Shown here: positions 39,413-47,529 of the stretch, piece by piece
Layout of the letters: every line of letters starts with the position of its first letter
Numbering within the stretch: position 1 is the stretch's first letter
Assembly: GCF_002260845.1 (NCBI RefSeq)
Contig: NZ_BEDT01000002.1
Span: 1-64,000, forward strand
Length of the DNA: 64,000 nucleotides
Direction of reading: 5' to 3'
Source: Pseudolactococcus reticulitermitis
GTDB lineage: Bacteria > Bacillota > Bacilli > Lactobacillales > Streptococcaceae
Translations under genes and position numbers: made by a program
Notes under the pieces: generated by a model
What the model saw: only the letters and a program-made list of their open reading frames with translations
The model's database searches: none
What the model was told of the DNA's origin: nothing

Positions 39413-39877
39413 ATGAAAGTCAATATATCAGACTCAGAGATGATTGTGATGCGGGCGATTTGGACATTGGAGCAGGCATCCGTTGACCAAATAGCCTGTC
39501 AAATCGCGGCGTCTAATGACTGGTCTGTCGCAACAATTAAGACCCTTTTAGGGCGTTTAGTGAAAAAAGAGATGCTTGCCACGACAAAATCAGGTCGAAA
39601 ATTTATCTACACGCCGACCTTGTCAGAATGTCAGGCAGTCGGCTTGATGGGGCAAGAATTACTGGACAAGGTCTGTGCTAAAAAACATGTCGATGTCTTG
39701 GTAAAGTTAATCGACGATGCCAAGCTAACGGCAGAAAATCTGCAACTGATTTCGAAAGCCTTAGCGGCTAAAACACCAGCTTGTCATGTGGCTTGTGATT
39801 GCTTAGAGAAATTCAGTGAGTGTGCGTGTAATCACAATCACATAACTGAAGATATGAGAATAAAGGAGAGCGTATGA
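39413..39877 (+). CDS. copY: Copper-responsive repressor CopY
   Basis: CopY represses the copper export genes until Cu(I) displaces Zn from its tail. The 154 residues begin with a BlaI/MecI-type winged helix (SDSEMIVMRAIWTL...WSVATIKTLLGRLVKKE) and end with the metal-binding cluster CHVACDCLEKFSECACNHNH, containing two C-x-C pairs. A GAGGTGAT ribosome site precedes the ATG. The operator upstream shows autoregulation. Its stop overlaps copZ. Confidence 0.94.
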   Translation: MKVNISDSEMIVMRAIWTLEQASVDQIACQIAASNDWSVATIKTLLGRLVKKEMLATTKSGRKFIYTPTLSECQAVGLMGQELLDKVCAKKHVDVLVKLIDDAKLTAENLQLISKALAAKTPACHVACDCLEKFSECACNHNHITEDMRIKESV

Positions 39878-40077
39878 TGGCTAAAACACATTTGAAAATT
39901 GAAGGGATGACCTGTCAACACTGTGTCTCACACGTAACAGAAGCACTTGAAGCTGTTCCTGGCGTCACATCAGCGAAAGTCAACCTCAAAAAAGGTGAGG
40001 CAGTCGTAAAATCAGAAGATACATCGCTTGAACAGCTAAGTGCAGCGGTTTCATCTGCTGGCTATCAAGTTGTTTAA
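39874..40077 (+). CDS. copZ: Copper chaperone CopZ
   Basis: This 67-residue heavy-metal-associated domain carries the Cu(I) site GMTCQHC at residues 12-18 in a single ferredoxin-like fold. It delivers copper to CopY and the CopA ATPase. It starts in an overlap with the copY stop (ATGATGG; the second ATG is equally possible). A terminator-like hairpin separates it from copA. Confidence 0.94.
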   Translation: MMAKTHLKIEGMTCQHCVSHVTEALEAVPGVTSAKVNLKKGEAVVKSEDTSLEQLSAAVSSAGYQVV

Positions 40078-40091
40078 TCTGATAACGTGAC

Positions 40092-40126
40092 AAAGCGCTG
40101 GCTCTCGTTTAGACCAGCGCTTTTTT
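40092..40126 (+). terminator. Terminator between copZ and copA
   Basis: AAAGCGCTGG (40092-40101) pairs perfectly over 10 bp with CCAGCGCTTT (40114-40123), followed by T. No separate promoter is visible before copA, so this is probably a partial terminator that keeps copA below copYZ. Confidence 0.85.
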
Positions 40127-40148
40127 GAAAATAGGAAAGACGTTTGCC

Positions 40149-42251
40149 ATGAAAACACAATCTTTTGTCATTACAGGCATGACCTGTGCCAACTGTGCCA
40201 TGCGCGTAGATAAGGCGCTAAATAGCGCTGACCAAATCATAGAGGCCAGTGTCAACTTAGCGACAGAAAAAGCCAAGGTCGTCATGCAAGATGACTGTGA
40301 CCTTGCAACAGTGATTGAGACAGTTCGTCAGGCAGGTTATGGCGCGATTGTCGATGACAAGGCACACCGCGAAAAAATTCGCCTAGCCAAACAAGGCGCT
40401 GAAAAAAAACTTTTCTGGTCGTTTGTCCTATCTGCGATTTTAACCCTGCCCATGTTACTGGGGATGCTTGCAGGCACGATGCACGTGCATCGTTTGATGA
40501 TCTTTCATAATCCAATGATCCAGTTTCTGCTCGCGACACCTGTGCAGTTTATCTTTGGGGCGAGATTTTACAAAGGTGCCTATATGGCTTTGAAAAATAA
40601 GTCAGCTAATATGGATGTCCTTGTCGCGCTAGGTACAACGGTTGCCTATGTTTCCAGTCTTGTTTTCGGTTTGATTATGGGCAACACAGTAGCAGTTAAT
40701 TTTGAATCGGCTGCAGTCATTATCACGCTAGTCTTGCTCGGTAAAAATCTAGAAAATCGCGCCAAGAAAAATACGTCAGTAGCGATTGATAGCTTGCAAA
40801 AAAAACAGGCTAAAACGGTTCATCTCCTAAAAGATACGCAAGAAATTGACACGCCAGTTGCCACCATTGCTGAAAATCAAATCATTCTCGTTAAACCTGG
40901 TGAGCGTGTGCCACTAGATTTAGAAATTTTGACAGGACAGGCGAGTTTTGATGAATCCTCCCTGACTGGCGAAGCAGTGCCCGTCACGAAAACAGTGGGG
41001 CAGACGGTCATGGAAGGCGCGGTCAACTTAGATGGCATCATCACGGCGCGCGTCATGCACACCTTGGACGACTCTGCCATCTCGCAAATGATGGCGGCCA
41101 TGGCAGAGGCGCAAGCGACCAAGCCGGAAATTCAGAAAACAGCAGACCGCATTTCAGCAGTCTTTGTACCCGTCGTTTTAGGCATTGCGCTCGTGACCTT
41201 CATCTTGACAGCTATCCTCACCAAAGACATCAGCCAAGCCTTCTTACACGCGACCAGTGTCCTTGTCATTTCCTGTCCTTGTGCCCTAGGTTTAGCGACA
41301 CCGACAGCGATGATGGTTGCAACGGGTCTGGGCGCGAGAAACGGTATTCTGATAAAAGATGCCAACGCACTTGAACGCAGCAAACAAATTTCGACTGTGA
41401 TTTTCGATAAGACGGGCACGATAACGACAGGTCAGTTCCAGCTGGCGAATTGGTCAGGGTCTGATGCAGACTTTCAAATTTTGGTAAGTCTGGAAAGTTT
41501 CTCTAACCACCCCTTGGCACAAGCCTTGAAAGCAACAGCGCCATTATCCGTTTCAAATTTTCAAGAATTGGCTGGACGTGGTCTGACAGGAAAGATTCAA
41601 AATCAAACTTATTTTGCGGGAAATGCTGCCTTGATGGCAGAGCAGGGGATAGACGTCGCCGCATCCTCAGACACGAGTATCTATCTAGCAACTGCGACAC
41701 GTCTACTAGGTATCGCAACCTTTTCATCTGAAATCAAAACAGACGCTGCGCAAACGATAGCCGACCTTGCCCGCATGGGCATCAAAACGACCATGCTGAC
41801 AGGAGATAATGCCACGGCAGCCGCTAAAATCAATGCGCTAGTCAAGGTGGACACGGTCATCGCGCAGGCCAATCCTGTCAAAAAAGCGCAAGTCGTAAGT
41901 AGCACGCCGAATGCCATGATGGTCGGGGATGGGATCAATGATTCGGTCGCCTTATCTAGTGCCTTAGTTGGTGTAGCCATGGGGTCAGGCAGCGATATTG
42001 CCATGCAGTCGGGAGATGTCGTCATCACATCTGAACATTCACTGGCGAAAATTATCAGTTTGATTCGTCTGTCTCAAAAGACGGTCAGAAAGATTCATCA
42101 AAATTATTTCTGGGCCTTTATCTACAATCTTGTGGGGATTCCACTTGCGGCATTTGGTTTGCTAAACCCCATGTTTGCAGCGCTTGCCATGAGTTTGTCG
42201 AGTGTGAGTGTGATTGTCAGCTCGCTCTTGCTGAATACGAAAAAAATCTGA
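40149..42251 (+). CDS. copA: Copper-exporting P1B-type ATPase
   Basis: CopA pumps Cu(I) out of the cell. The 700 residues have one N-terminal metal-binding domain (GMTCANC near residue 10), eight predicted membrane helices, the TGEAVP phosphatase motif, the transport site SCPCALGLATP near 375, DKTGTIT near 420, the NHPLAQAL His-Pro motif and GDGINDSVAL near 597. ATG 40149 follows AGGAAAG; an upstream TTG in frame (40125) lies in the T-run of the terminator. It needs readthrough from copZ. Confidence 0.95.
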   Translation: MKTQSFVITGMTCANCAMRVDKALNSADQIIEASVNLATEKAKVVMQDDCDLATVIETVRQAGYGAIVDDKAHREKIRLAKQGAEKKLFWSFVLSAILTLPMLLGMLAGTMHVHRLMIFHNPMIQFLLATPVQFIFGARFYKGAYMALKNKSANMDVLVALGTTVAYVSSLVFGLIMGNTVAVNFESAAVIITLVLLGKNLENRAKKNTSVAIDSLQKKQAKTVHLLKDTQEIDTPVATIAENQIILVKPGERVPLDLEILTGQASFDESSLTGEAVPVTKTVGQTVMEGAVNLDGIITARVMHTLDDSAISQMMAAMAEAQATKPEIQKTADRISAVFVPVVLGIALVTFILTAILTKDISQAFLHATSVLVISCPCALGLATPTAMMVATGLGARNGILIKDANALERSKQISTVIFDKTGTITTGQFQLANWSGSDADFQILVSLESFSNHPLAQALKATAPLSVSNFQELAGRGLTGKIQNQTYFAGNAALMAEQGIDVAASSDTSIYLATATRLLGIATFSSEIKTDAAQTIADLARMGIKTTMLTGDNATAAAKINALVKVDTVIAQANPVKKAQVVSSTPNAMMVGDGINDSVALSSALVGVAMGSGSDIAMQSGDVVITSEHSLAKIISLIRLSQKTVRKIHQNYFWAFIYNLVGIPLAAFGLLNPMFAALAMSLSSVSVIVSSLLLNTKKI

Positions 42252-42269
42252 CGCTGTGTCGGATTTTTT
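42244..42269 (+). terminator. Terminator at the end of copA
   Basis: AAATCTGAC faces GTCGGATTT around GCTGT with one G-T pair, then T-run. The copA stop codon is in the left arm. Confidence 0.82.
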
Positions 42270-42363
42270 GTTTTCAAGCATGAAAGTGCCTAGCAAATTG
42301 TTAAGGAAATTTTACTGAGTCTGGTATTGGACTGCTGAGTGCGGTGTGATATAATAAAGCATA

Positions 42364-43605
42364 ATGAAAAAACAAACATTAACTTTTGATAGCCGAATAG
42401 ATTATGCCCTGATTTTACCAGCGTTTTTACTGAATTTGATTGGACTGCTGGTGCTTTATATTGCGACCAGTCATGATTATCCAGCGCGCGTGACCAATGT
42501 TATGACCCAGCAGATTACTTGGGGGATAGCTGGCGTGATTGTGGCGCTTATCGTCATGCATTTCGATGCCAAGATACTTTGGAAATTGACACCTATTTTA
42601 TATGGTCTGGGTATTGTGCTCATGATTTTACCCTTAAAATTCTATGATCCTTTGACAGTTTCATTGACAGGTGCTAAAAACTGGGTTTATCTGGGTGGTA
42701 GCAATGTGTTTCAGCCATCTGAATTTATGAAGCTTTCCTATATCTTACTCATGGCACGAGTTGTCGTGAGCTTCCAAAATCGCTTGAAGAAACGTTTATT
42801 GAAAGATGATATCTTGCTGATTTTGTATATGTTTTTTGTGACACTACCAGTCATGGGACTTTTAGCGGCACAAAAAGACTTCGGGACAGCGCTTGTCTTT
42901 ATGGCTATTTTTGCAGGGATTGTTGTGGTATCGGGTGTTTCTTGGCGACTGATTTTACCAGTTGTGATTGTCGTTGCTTTAGTTGGGGGTGGGATTATTT
43001 ATCTCACGACTTTTGATGCTGGACGCGATTTTTTAAAATCAGTTGGTATGGGTAACTATCAAATTTTGCGGATTGATGCCTGGCGCCATCCCTTTGCCAA
43101 TGCGCAAGGCTCGACTTATCAGCAAGCACAAGGCTTACTTGCGATTGGAACGGGTGGCTTGTTTGGTAAAGGCTTTAATATTGCCAATATCAGCGTTCCC
43201 GTGCGTGAGTCTGACATGATTTTCACGGTTATCGGTGAGAATTTCGGTTTCCTAGGCTCAGCATTTGTTATTTTACTATATTTTATTCTCATCTATCGGA
43301 TGATTCGCGTGACCATTCGTGCCAATAATCAGTTTTATATTTATGTGTCAACTGGGATTACGATGATGATTCTCTTCCATGTTTTTGAAAATATTGGTGC
43401 CAATATTGGTGTACTACCATTGACCGGTATCCCACTGCCTTTTATCTCTCAGGGTGGTAGCTCACTCATCGGTAACCTGATTGGGATAGGCTTAGTGCTA
43501 TCCATGAAGTATAATCAGGAGCCGAATTTTCCATTAGAACGCATCAAAAAACAGTCCAATACAGCTAAAAGATATAGAACAGATAAACTGTCTCATAACA
43601 AATAA
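42364..43605 (+). CDS. rodA: RodA/FtsW-family peptidoglycan polymerase
   Basis: SEDS proteins polymerise glycan strands from lipid II with a partner transpeptidase. The 413 residues form about ten membrane helices and carry QKDFGTALVF, the loop PVRESDMIFTVIGENFGFLG and the closing GIPLPFISQGGSS. The overall pattern fits RodA (elongation) more than FtsW, but the distinction is not certain. The ATG is eight bases after TGATATAAT (TATAAT 42350-42355; -35 TTGGAC 42327-42332) without a ribosome site, so a nearly leaderless message is expected. Confidence 0.87.
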   Translation: MKKQTLTFDSRIDYALILPAFLLNLIGLLVLYIATSHDYPARVTNVMTQQITWGIAGVIVALIVMHFDAKILWKLTPILYGLGIVLMILPLKFYDPLTVSLTGAKNWVYLGGSNVFQPSEFMKLSYILLMARVVVSFQNRLKKRLLKDDILLILYMFFVTLPVMGLLAAQKDFGTALVFMAIFAGIVVVSGVSWRLILPVVIVVALVGGGIIYLTTFDAGRDFLKSVGMGNYQILRIDAWRHPFANAQGSTYQQAQGLLAIGTGGLFGKGFNIANISVPVRESDMIFTVIGENFGFLGSAFVILLYFILIYRMIRVTIRANNQFYIYVSTGITMMILFHVFENIGANIGVLPLTGIPLPFISQGGSSLIGNLIGIGLVLSMKYNQEPNFPLERIKKQSNTAKRYRTDKLSHNK

Positions 43606-43612
43606 ATCAAAT

Positions 43613-43635
43613 ACCACTTTGCAAAGTGGTGTTTT
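43613..43635 (+). terminator. Terminator after rodA
   Basis: ACCACTTTGCAAAGTGGT is an unbroken 18-base palindrome followed by GTTTTT. Confidence 0.8.
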
Positions 43636-43640
43636 TAATA

Positions 43641-43676
43641 TATAATTAAGATATCAAATAAAGGAAAGCGTTTGCA
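43641..43676 (+). promoter_or_regulatory. PTS IIB promoter and cre-like site
   Basis: TATAAT (43641-43646) is followed by GGAAAGCGTTTGCA (43663-43676), which fits the CcpA cre consensus with two mismatches and includes the central CG. Lying about ten bases past the start site, it could act as a roadblock for glucose repression. Confidence 0.65.
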
Positions 43677-43713
43677 ATGAAAGAAACATGGCAAACGAAT
43701 ATGGTACTCACAA

Positions 43714-44016
43714 ATGACAACTACAGTAAAATTATTCTGCTCAGCAGGCATGTCAACATCACTTTTTGCACAAAAAATGCAACAAGAAGCTGAAAAACGT
43801 GGTCTTGACTATGATGTTAAAGCTTACGGACTTGCAGAAGTTGACTCAGAAGGGCCTAAAGCAGACGTTATCATGATTGGCCCACAAGCCCGTTACATGG
43901 TTGATGAAGTGACTAAAAAATTCCCTGAAACACCAGTTAAAGATATCCCAATGCAAATGTACGGTTTGATGCAAGGTGACAAAGGTCTTGATCTTGCAAT
44001 CGAACTTAAAGGCTAA
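43714..44016 (+). CDS. PTS lactose/cellobiose-family IIB component
   Basis: The 100-residue product is a IIB phosphocarrier: VKLFCSAGMSTSLFAQKM places the phosphorylated Cys at residue 9, and the P-loop-like CSAGMST is intact. It passes phosphate from IIA to a beta-glucoside or cellobiose-type IIC. Neither IIA nor IIC is adjacent, so it is an orphan, similar in kind to lactococcal PtcB. No ribosome site lies before the ATG; the AAAGGAAAG at 43660-43668 serves instead a small overlapping frame starting at 43677. Confidence 0.88.
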   Translation: MTTTVKLFCSAGMSTSLFAQKMQQEAEKRGLDYDVKAYGLAEVDSEGPKADVIMIGPQARYMVDEVTKKFPETPVKDIPMQMYGLMQGDKGLDLAIELKG

Positions 44017-44026
44017 AAATTGTAAG

Positions 44027-44053
44027 AAAATCACTTGAAAAGGTGGTTTTTTT
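44027..44053 (+). terminator. Terminator after PTS IIB, overlapping the next promoter
   Basis: AAAATCAC pairs with GTGGTTTT (one G-T), then TTT. The -35 box of the ABC-F gene lies in its loop. Confidence 0.8.
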
Positions 44054-44063
44054 GTGTTAGAAT
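44035..44063 (+). promoter_or_regulatory. ABC-F gene promoter
   Basis: TTGAAA (44035-44040), exactly 17 bases, and extended TGTTAGAAT (TAGAAT 44058-44063). Transcription should start near 44070, giving a leader of about 220 bases. Confidence 0.8.
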
Positions 44064-44074
44064 GATAAAAAATA

Positions 44075-44101
44075 ATGAAGGTATCGGCGTTCAAACGTTG
44101 A
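44075..44101 (+). CDS. Candidate leader peptide of the ABC-F gene (8 residues)
   Basis: ATG at 44075 opens the short frame MKVSAFKR, ending at TGA 44099-44101. It lies only about five bases into the predicted transcript and has no ribosome site. A second very short frame (TTG CGC ATT TAA, 44116-44127) follows a good GAGGTGAG site. Short leader frames commonly control antibiotic-resistance ABC-F genes by ribosome stalling, but neither is proven here. Confidence 0.35.
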   Translation: MKVSAFKR

Positions 44102-44115
44102 TGAGGTGAGGGCCA

Positions 44116-44291
44116 TTGCGCATTTAAGTGATTGAAAATTTTTAACGACTTTTTCTTAAGCTTATTTGTGCGGACTTTTTACCTTGAATAGCAAAGCCAT
44201 CATGGCATATTTTGTGATGGTGATTTTGCAGATAAAACAAGGCTTTTTAAGGCACTTTCAGCTTAAGGAATTAAGCAAATGGAGGTGCTTT
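44116..44291 (+). promoter_or_regulatory. Putative attenuator/riboregulator of the ABC-F gene
   Basis: Two folds compete. In one, CTTAAGCT (44155-44162) pairs with AGCTTAAG (44260-44267), extended by GTGC/GCAC (44168-44171 with 44252-44255), CCTTG/CAAGG (44182-44186 with 44238-44242) and a CCATCA/TGATGG inner stem. In the other, GCTTAA-GGAA-TTAAGC (44261-44276) forms inside AAGGCAC/GTGCTTT (44249-44255 with 44285-44291), followed by a T-run. The second fold is terminator-like and contains the GGAGG and the start region of the gene. Confidence 0.6.
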
Positions 44292-44292
44292 T

Positions 44293-45771
44293 TTGATAGC
44301 AATCAAACAACTAAGCTTTGGTTATGATGATAAAACAATTTTTGAAAATGTCTCTGTGACATTTGATAACAGCTGGAAACTTGCCTTGGTCGGGCGAAAT
44401 GGTCGGGGAAAGACAACCCTGATGAGATTACTGCTCGGCGACTTACCCTATGCCGGTCGGATTCAGTCTGATGTGAATTTTGTCTATTTTCCACAGACGA
44501 TAGCAGACAAGATGCAGCTGACTAAATTCATTTTGGATGACCTGTACGACGCGCCAGATTGGCAAATTCAGAGAGAATTGAACTTGCTGGGTTTACCAGA
44601 GGATATTTTATGGCGCCCCTTTGAAACGCTGTCAGGTGGTGAACAAACTAAAGTTTTGCTGGCTGGCCTTTTCCTAGATGAGGGCAATTTCCCCTTGATT
44701 GATGAGCCGACTAATCACTTGGATGCGGCCAGTCGCGCTAAAATCGCTAACTATTTGAAACGCAGTAAATCAGGCTATATCGTCGTCAGCCATGATCGTC
44801 AGTTTTTAGATGAGGTATCAGATCATCTGCTTGCCATTGAGCGCAATGGGCTTGAACTATTAGCAGCGAATTTCTCGACCTATGAAACACAGAAAAAACA
44901 GCGCGATGATTTTGAATGGGCGCAAAATGATAAACTCAAGTCAGAGATTGGTCGGCTGAAACAAACAGCACGCGATAAGGCTGACTGGTCGCGAGGGCGT
45001 GAAAAAGAGAAGTATGGCGACCCACGCAAAAAAGGGAGTGGTGGGATTTTTGATACAGGCTTTATCGGGGCAAGAAGTGCCCGTCAAATGAAGAAAGCCA
45101 AAGTTCTGGAACACCGCATGCAGTCAGAAATCTCTGAAAAAGAAAAATTACTCAAGAATATCGAAAAAGTTGACACCTTGAGTATGGTCTATCAGCCTAG
45201 CCACCATCAACGCTTACTAGACGAAAGAGATTTGACCGTCGCATTTGACGGTCAGCCCTTGTTTACGCCCATCAATCTGCAACAAAACGCCGGACAAATC
45301 ACGGCGATAACAGGGGAAAATGGGGTAGGAAAATCTCAACTACTCAAAAAATTAATTGGCTTAGCTGAAAGTCAACACCTGAATATTTCTTATGTCCGTC
45401 AGATTTATGATGATAATCAAGGCGATTTAAAGTCATTTTCAGACCAACATCAGCTAGATTATACAGCCTTTCTCAATAATCTCAGAAAACTTGGCATGGC
45501 GCGCACTGTCTTCCATCAAAAAATCGAAGACATGTCCATGGGGCAGCAAAAAAAGGTAGAGCTGGCTAAATCTCTGTCACAATCAGCTGAGCTATTCATC
45601 TGGGACGAACCGCTGAATTATCTCGATGTGTTCAACCATGAACAGATTGAAACCTTATTACAAACCGTGAAACCAGCGCTAATTGTCGTCGAGCACGATG
45701 TCACCTTTGTCAAAAATGTCGCTGATCAGATGATAGAACTCAGACCATTCAAGAATGAGACAAGTCAGTGA
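44293..45771 (+). CDS. Lsa-type ABC-F ribosomal protection protein
   Basis: ABC-F proteins of the Lsa group bind the ribosomal E site and displace lincosamides, pleuromutilins and streptogramin A. The 492 residues have two ATPase domains without membrane spans: Walker A GRNGRGKTT near residue 35, LSGGEQTKVLLAG near 113, LIDEPTNHLD near 134; a charged linker about 200-300 (SRGREKEKYGDPRKKG); then GENGVGKSQ near 342, MSMGQQKKVELAK near 415 and IWDEPLNYLD near 435. Length and linker resemble Lsa proteins, including Lsa(D) known from L. garvieae. The start is TTG with GGAGGTG seven bases upstream. Resistance activity is inference. Confidence 0.87.
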   Translation: MIAIKQLSFGYDDKTIFENVSVTFDNSWKLALVGRNGRGKTTLMRLLLGDLPYAGRIQSDVNFVYFPQTIADKMQLTKFILDDLYDAPDWQIQRELNLLGLPEDILWRPFETLSGGEQTKVLLAGLFLDEGNFPLIDEPTNHLDAASRAKIANYLKRSKSGYIVVSHDRQFLDEVSDHLLAIERNGLELLAANFSTYETQKKQRDDFEWAQNDKLKSEIGRLKQTARDKADWSRGREKEKYGDPRKKGSGGIFDTGFIGARSARQMKKAKVLEHRMQSEISEKEKLLKNIEKVDTLSMVYQPSHHQRLLDERDLTVAFDGQPLFTPINLQQNAGQITAITGENGVGKSQLLKKLIGLAESQHLNISYVRQIYDDNQGDLKSFSDQHQLDYTAFLNNLRKLGMARTVFHQKIEDMSMGQQKKVELAKSLSQSAELFIWDEPLNYLDVFNHEQIETLLQTVKPALIVVEHDVTFVKNVADQMIELRPFKNETSQ

Positions 45772-45804
45772 AAAAAAACTCAAAATTTATGTTAAAATAA
45801 AAGA

Positions 45805-46710
45805 ATGAAAAATAGCAACTCTCATATTTTTAAAGGCACGATTTATGCCATTTCAGCAGGTGTTTTATGGGCATTTTCTGGCGTCTTTGGTCAACTCTTT
45901 TTTGAGGAATATGGTGGGAACGCGCTATGGATGACAACTTTTCGCTTAACTGTCGCAGGGATTATTTTACTGACGCTTTCCTTAATCCAAAAACCGTCCG
46001 AATTTTTAGCGATTTGGCAGGATAAGAGAAATTACGTCCCCTTATTTGGCTATGCCATCTTTGGTGTCTTAATGGTACAGCTGACTTTTTACGCCTGTAT
46101 TCAAGTTGCAGGAGCGGCGACTGCAACAGTGCTCCAGTTTACATCGCCGATTTTCTTACTGGCTTATTTGGCAATTTTTCGGCGTCAGAAACCCAATCTC
46201 AAGTCGCTGATTTTAGTCTTGATTGCCATGACAGGTATCTTTTTCTTGACAACCCATGGGAATATCTCGACGATGGCTTTATCGCCACTCGCCTTGCTCC
46301 TTGGGGGCTTATCAGCAGTTGCAGTGGTGTCGTATTCGCTCATTCCTAAGCGCCTTTTGCAGACTTATGATGTCATGAACGTGACCGGTTGGGGGATGCT
46401 GATCGCTAGCATTGTCATGAACTGTGTCCATCCTGTCTGGCATCTGGACTTTAAGCTCACGCCGGAAAGTTTGTTGCTAGCGCTTGGTGTCGCAGTCATT
46501 GGCACAGCCATCGCTTTTATGTTTAACATGATCGCGATTAAGTACGTCTCGGCTATTGTGGCAGAAGTCTGTGCGGCTATGGAGCCGATTTTAGCAGCCG
46601 TTTTTAGTATCTTTTTATTCGATATGCCATTTGACGTAGTGGTTGGCATCTCGATGCTGGTGACCTTAGTCAGCGTTATTTTACTGTCATTAGAGGAAGG
46701 AAAAGCATGA
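45805..46710 (+). CDS. DMT-superfamily (EamA) transporter
   Basis: The 301-residue product has ten hydrophobic helices arranged as two EamA repeats (about 10-145 and 155-295), as in drug/metabolite transporters. The substrate is unknown. The ATG is six bases after TGTTAAAAT (TAAAAT 45793-45798), with no ribosome site, so it looks leaderless. It overlaps the next gene by ATGA. Confidence 0.85.
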   Translation: MKNSNSHIFKGTIYAISAGVLWAFSGVFGQLFFEEYGGNALWMTTFRLTVAGIILLTLSLIQKPSEFLAIWQDKRNYVPLFGYAIFGVLMVQLTFYACIQVAGAATATVLQFTSPIFLLAYLAIFRRQKPNLKSLILVLIAMTGIFFLTTHGNISTMALSPLALLLGGLSAVAVVSYSLIPKRLLQTYDVMNVTGWGMLIASIVMNCVHPVWHLDFKLTPESLLLALGVAVIGTAIAFMFNMIAIKYVSAIVAEVCAAMEPILAAVFSIFLFDMPFDVVVGISMLVTLVSVILLSLEEGKA

Positions 46711-47306
46711 GTTATACAGATTACATTTGGGATTTGGGCGGGACGCTCCTTGACAACTATCAAACCTCAGCGACAGCTTTTCACGAGGTCTTATTAGAAG
46801 ACTTCGGGGTCAATGTCGACTATCAGGCAGTCTACGCTGCACTTCGGGTATCGACAGACTTTGCAGTCTATCAGTTTGCAGCTGGTCTGCCAGATTTTAC
46901 AGCCATCTACAAAAAAAGAGAGGCGCAAACCCTGACCACGCCAGTTTTGTTTCCTGACGCTGAGCGTGTGCTTGCTACCATTGTCGAAAGTGGGCATCGG
47001 AATTTTATGATTTCACATCGTAATGATCAGGTTCTGACAATTCTTGCGGCGGCAGGGATTGCGGAGTATTTCACAGAGGTCGTAACGTCTAGTAATGGCT
47101 TTGCCAGAAAGCCGAGTCCAGATTCCATTCATTATTTACTCGAAAAGTATGCGCCAGGCCAACCTGTGATGATTGGGGATCGGGATATTGATATGTTCGC
47201 TGGTCAAAATGCGGAAATTGATACGATTTACTTTGCGCCAGAAAATCAAGAAACAGTGAAAGCGACACATCATGTCAGAAAATTAATTGATATTTTAGAC
47301 TTATAA
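46707..47306 (+). CDS. HAD-superfamily hydrolase (phosphoglycolate phosphatase-like)
   Basis: The 199-residue product begins YIWDLGGTLLDN. In motif I the usual DxD reads DLG, so the second Asp, which serves as general acid in phosphatases, is Gly. Later come FMISHRNDQVL (motif II), RKPSPDSI with the motif III Lys, and MIGDRDIDMFAG (motif IV). It may therefore be a weak or non-classical phosphatase. It is coupled by ATGA to the DMT transporter and followed by a terminator. Confidence 0.82.
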   Translation: MSYTDYIWDLGGTLLDNYQTSATAFHEVLLEDFGVNVDYQAVYAALRVSTDFAVYQFAAGLPDFTAIYKKREAQTLTTPVLFPDAERVLATIVESGHRNFMISHRNDQVLTILAAAGIAEYFTEVVTSSNGFARKPSPDSIHYLLEKYAPGQPVMIGDRDIDMFAGQNAEIDTIYFAPENQETVKATHHVRKLIDILDL

Positions 47307-47316
47307 AAAGATTGGG

Positions 47317-47351
47317 ACATCATGTGCAAGGGCGCATGATGTTTTGATTTT
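47317..47351 (+). terminator. Terminator after the HAD gene
   Basis: ACATCATGTGC pairs with GCGCATGATGT (one G-T) around AAGG, then TTTTGATTTTT. Confidence 0.87.
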
Positions 47352-47472
47352 TAAAATGAAAATGCCCCAAAATAAGTTTAAGGAATACTACTCAAAATAA
47401 CATAAAACCTACCGTATTTGCATATTTATTTAAATAGGAAATCTGTCTAAATAAGGGATTATGCTTCTGTTT

Positions 47473-47529
47473 AAAAAGTGCACTTTTTTAATAAAAACGC
47501 TTGACAAGCATTTTTGAAAGTGCTAGTAT
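47473..47529 (+). promoter_or_regulatory. ABC exporter promoter and upstream palindrome
   Basis: TTGACA (47501-47506), 17 bases and TGCTAGTAT (TAGTAT 47524-47529). The -10 overlaps the proposed ATG at 47528, so either the gene starts later or another promoter is used. AAAAAGTGCACTTTTT (47473-47488) is a perfect 16-base palindrome just upstream and a possible operator. Confidence 0.5.
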
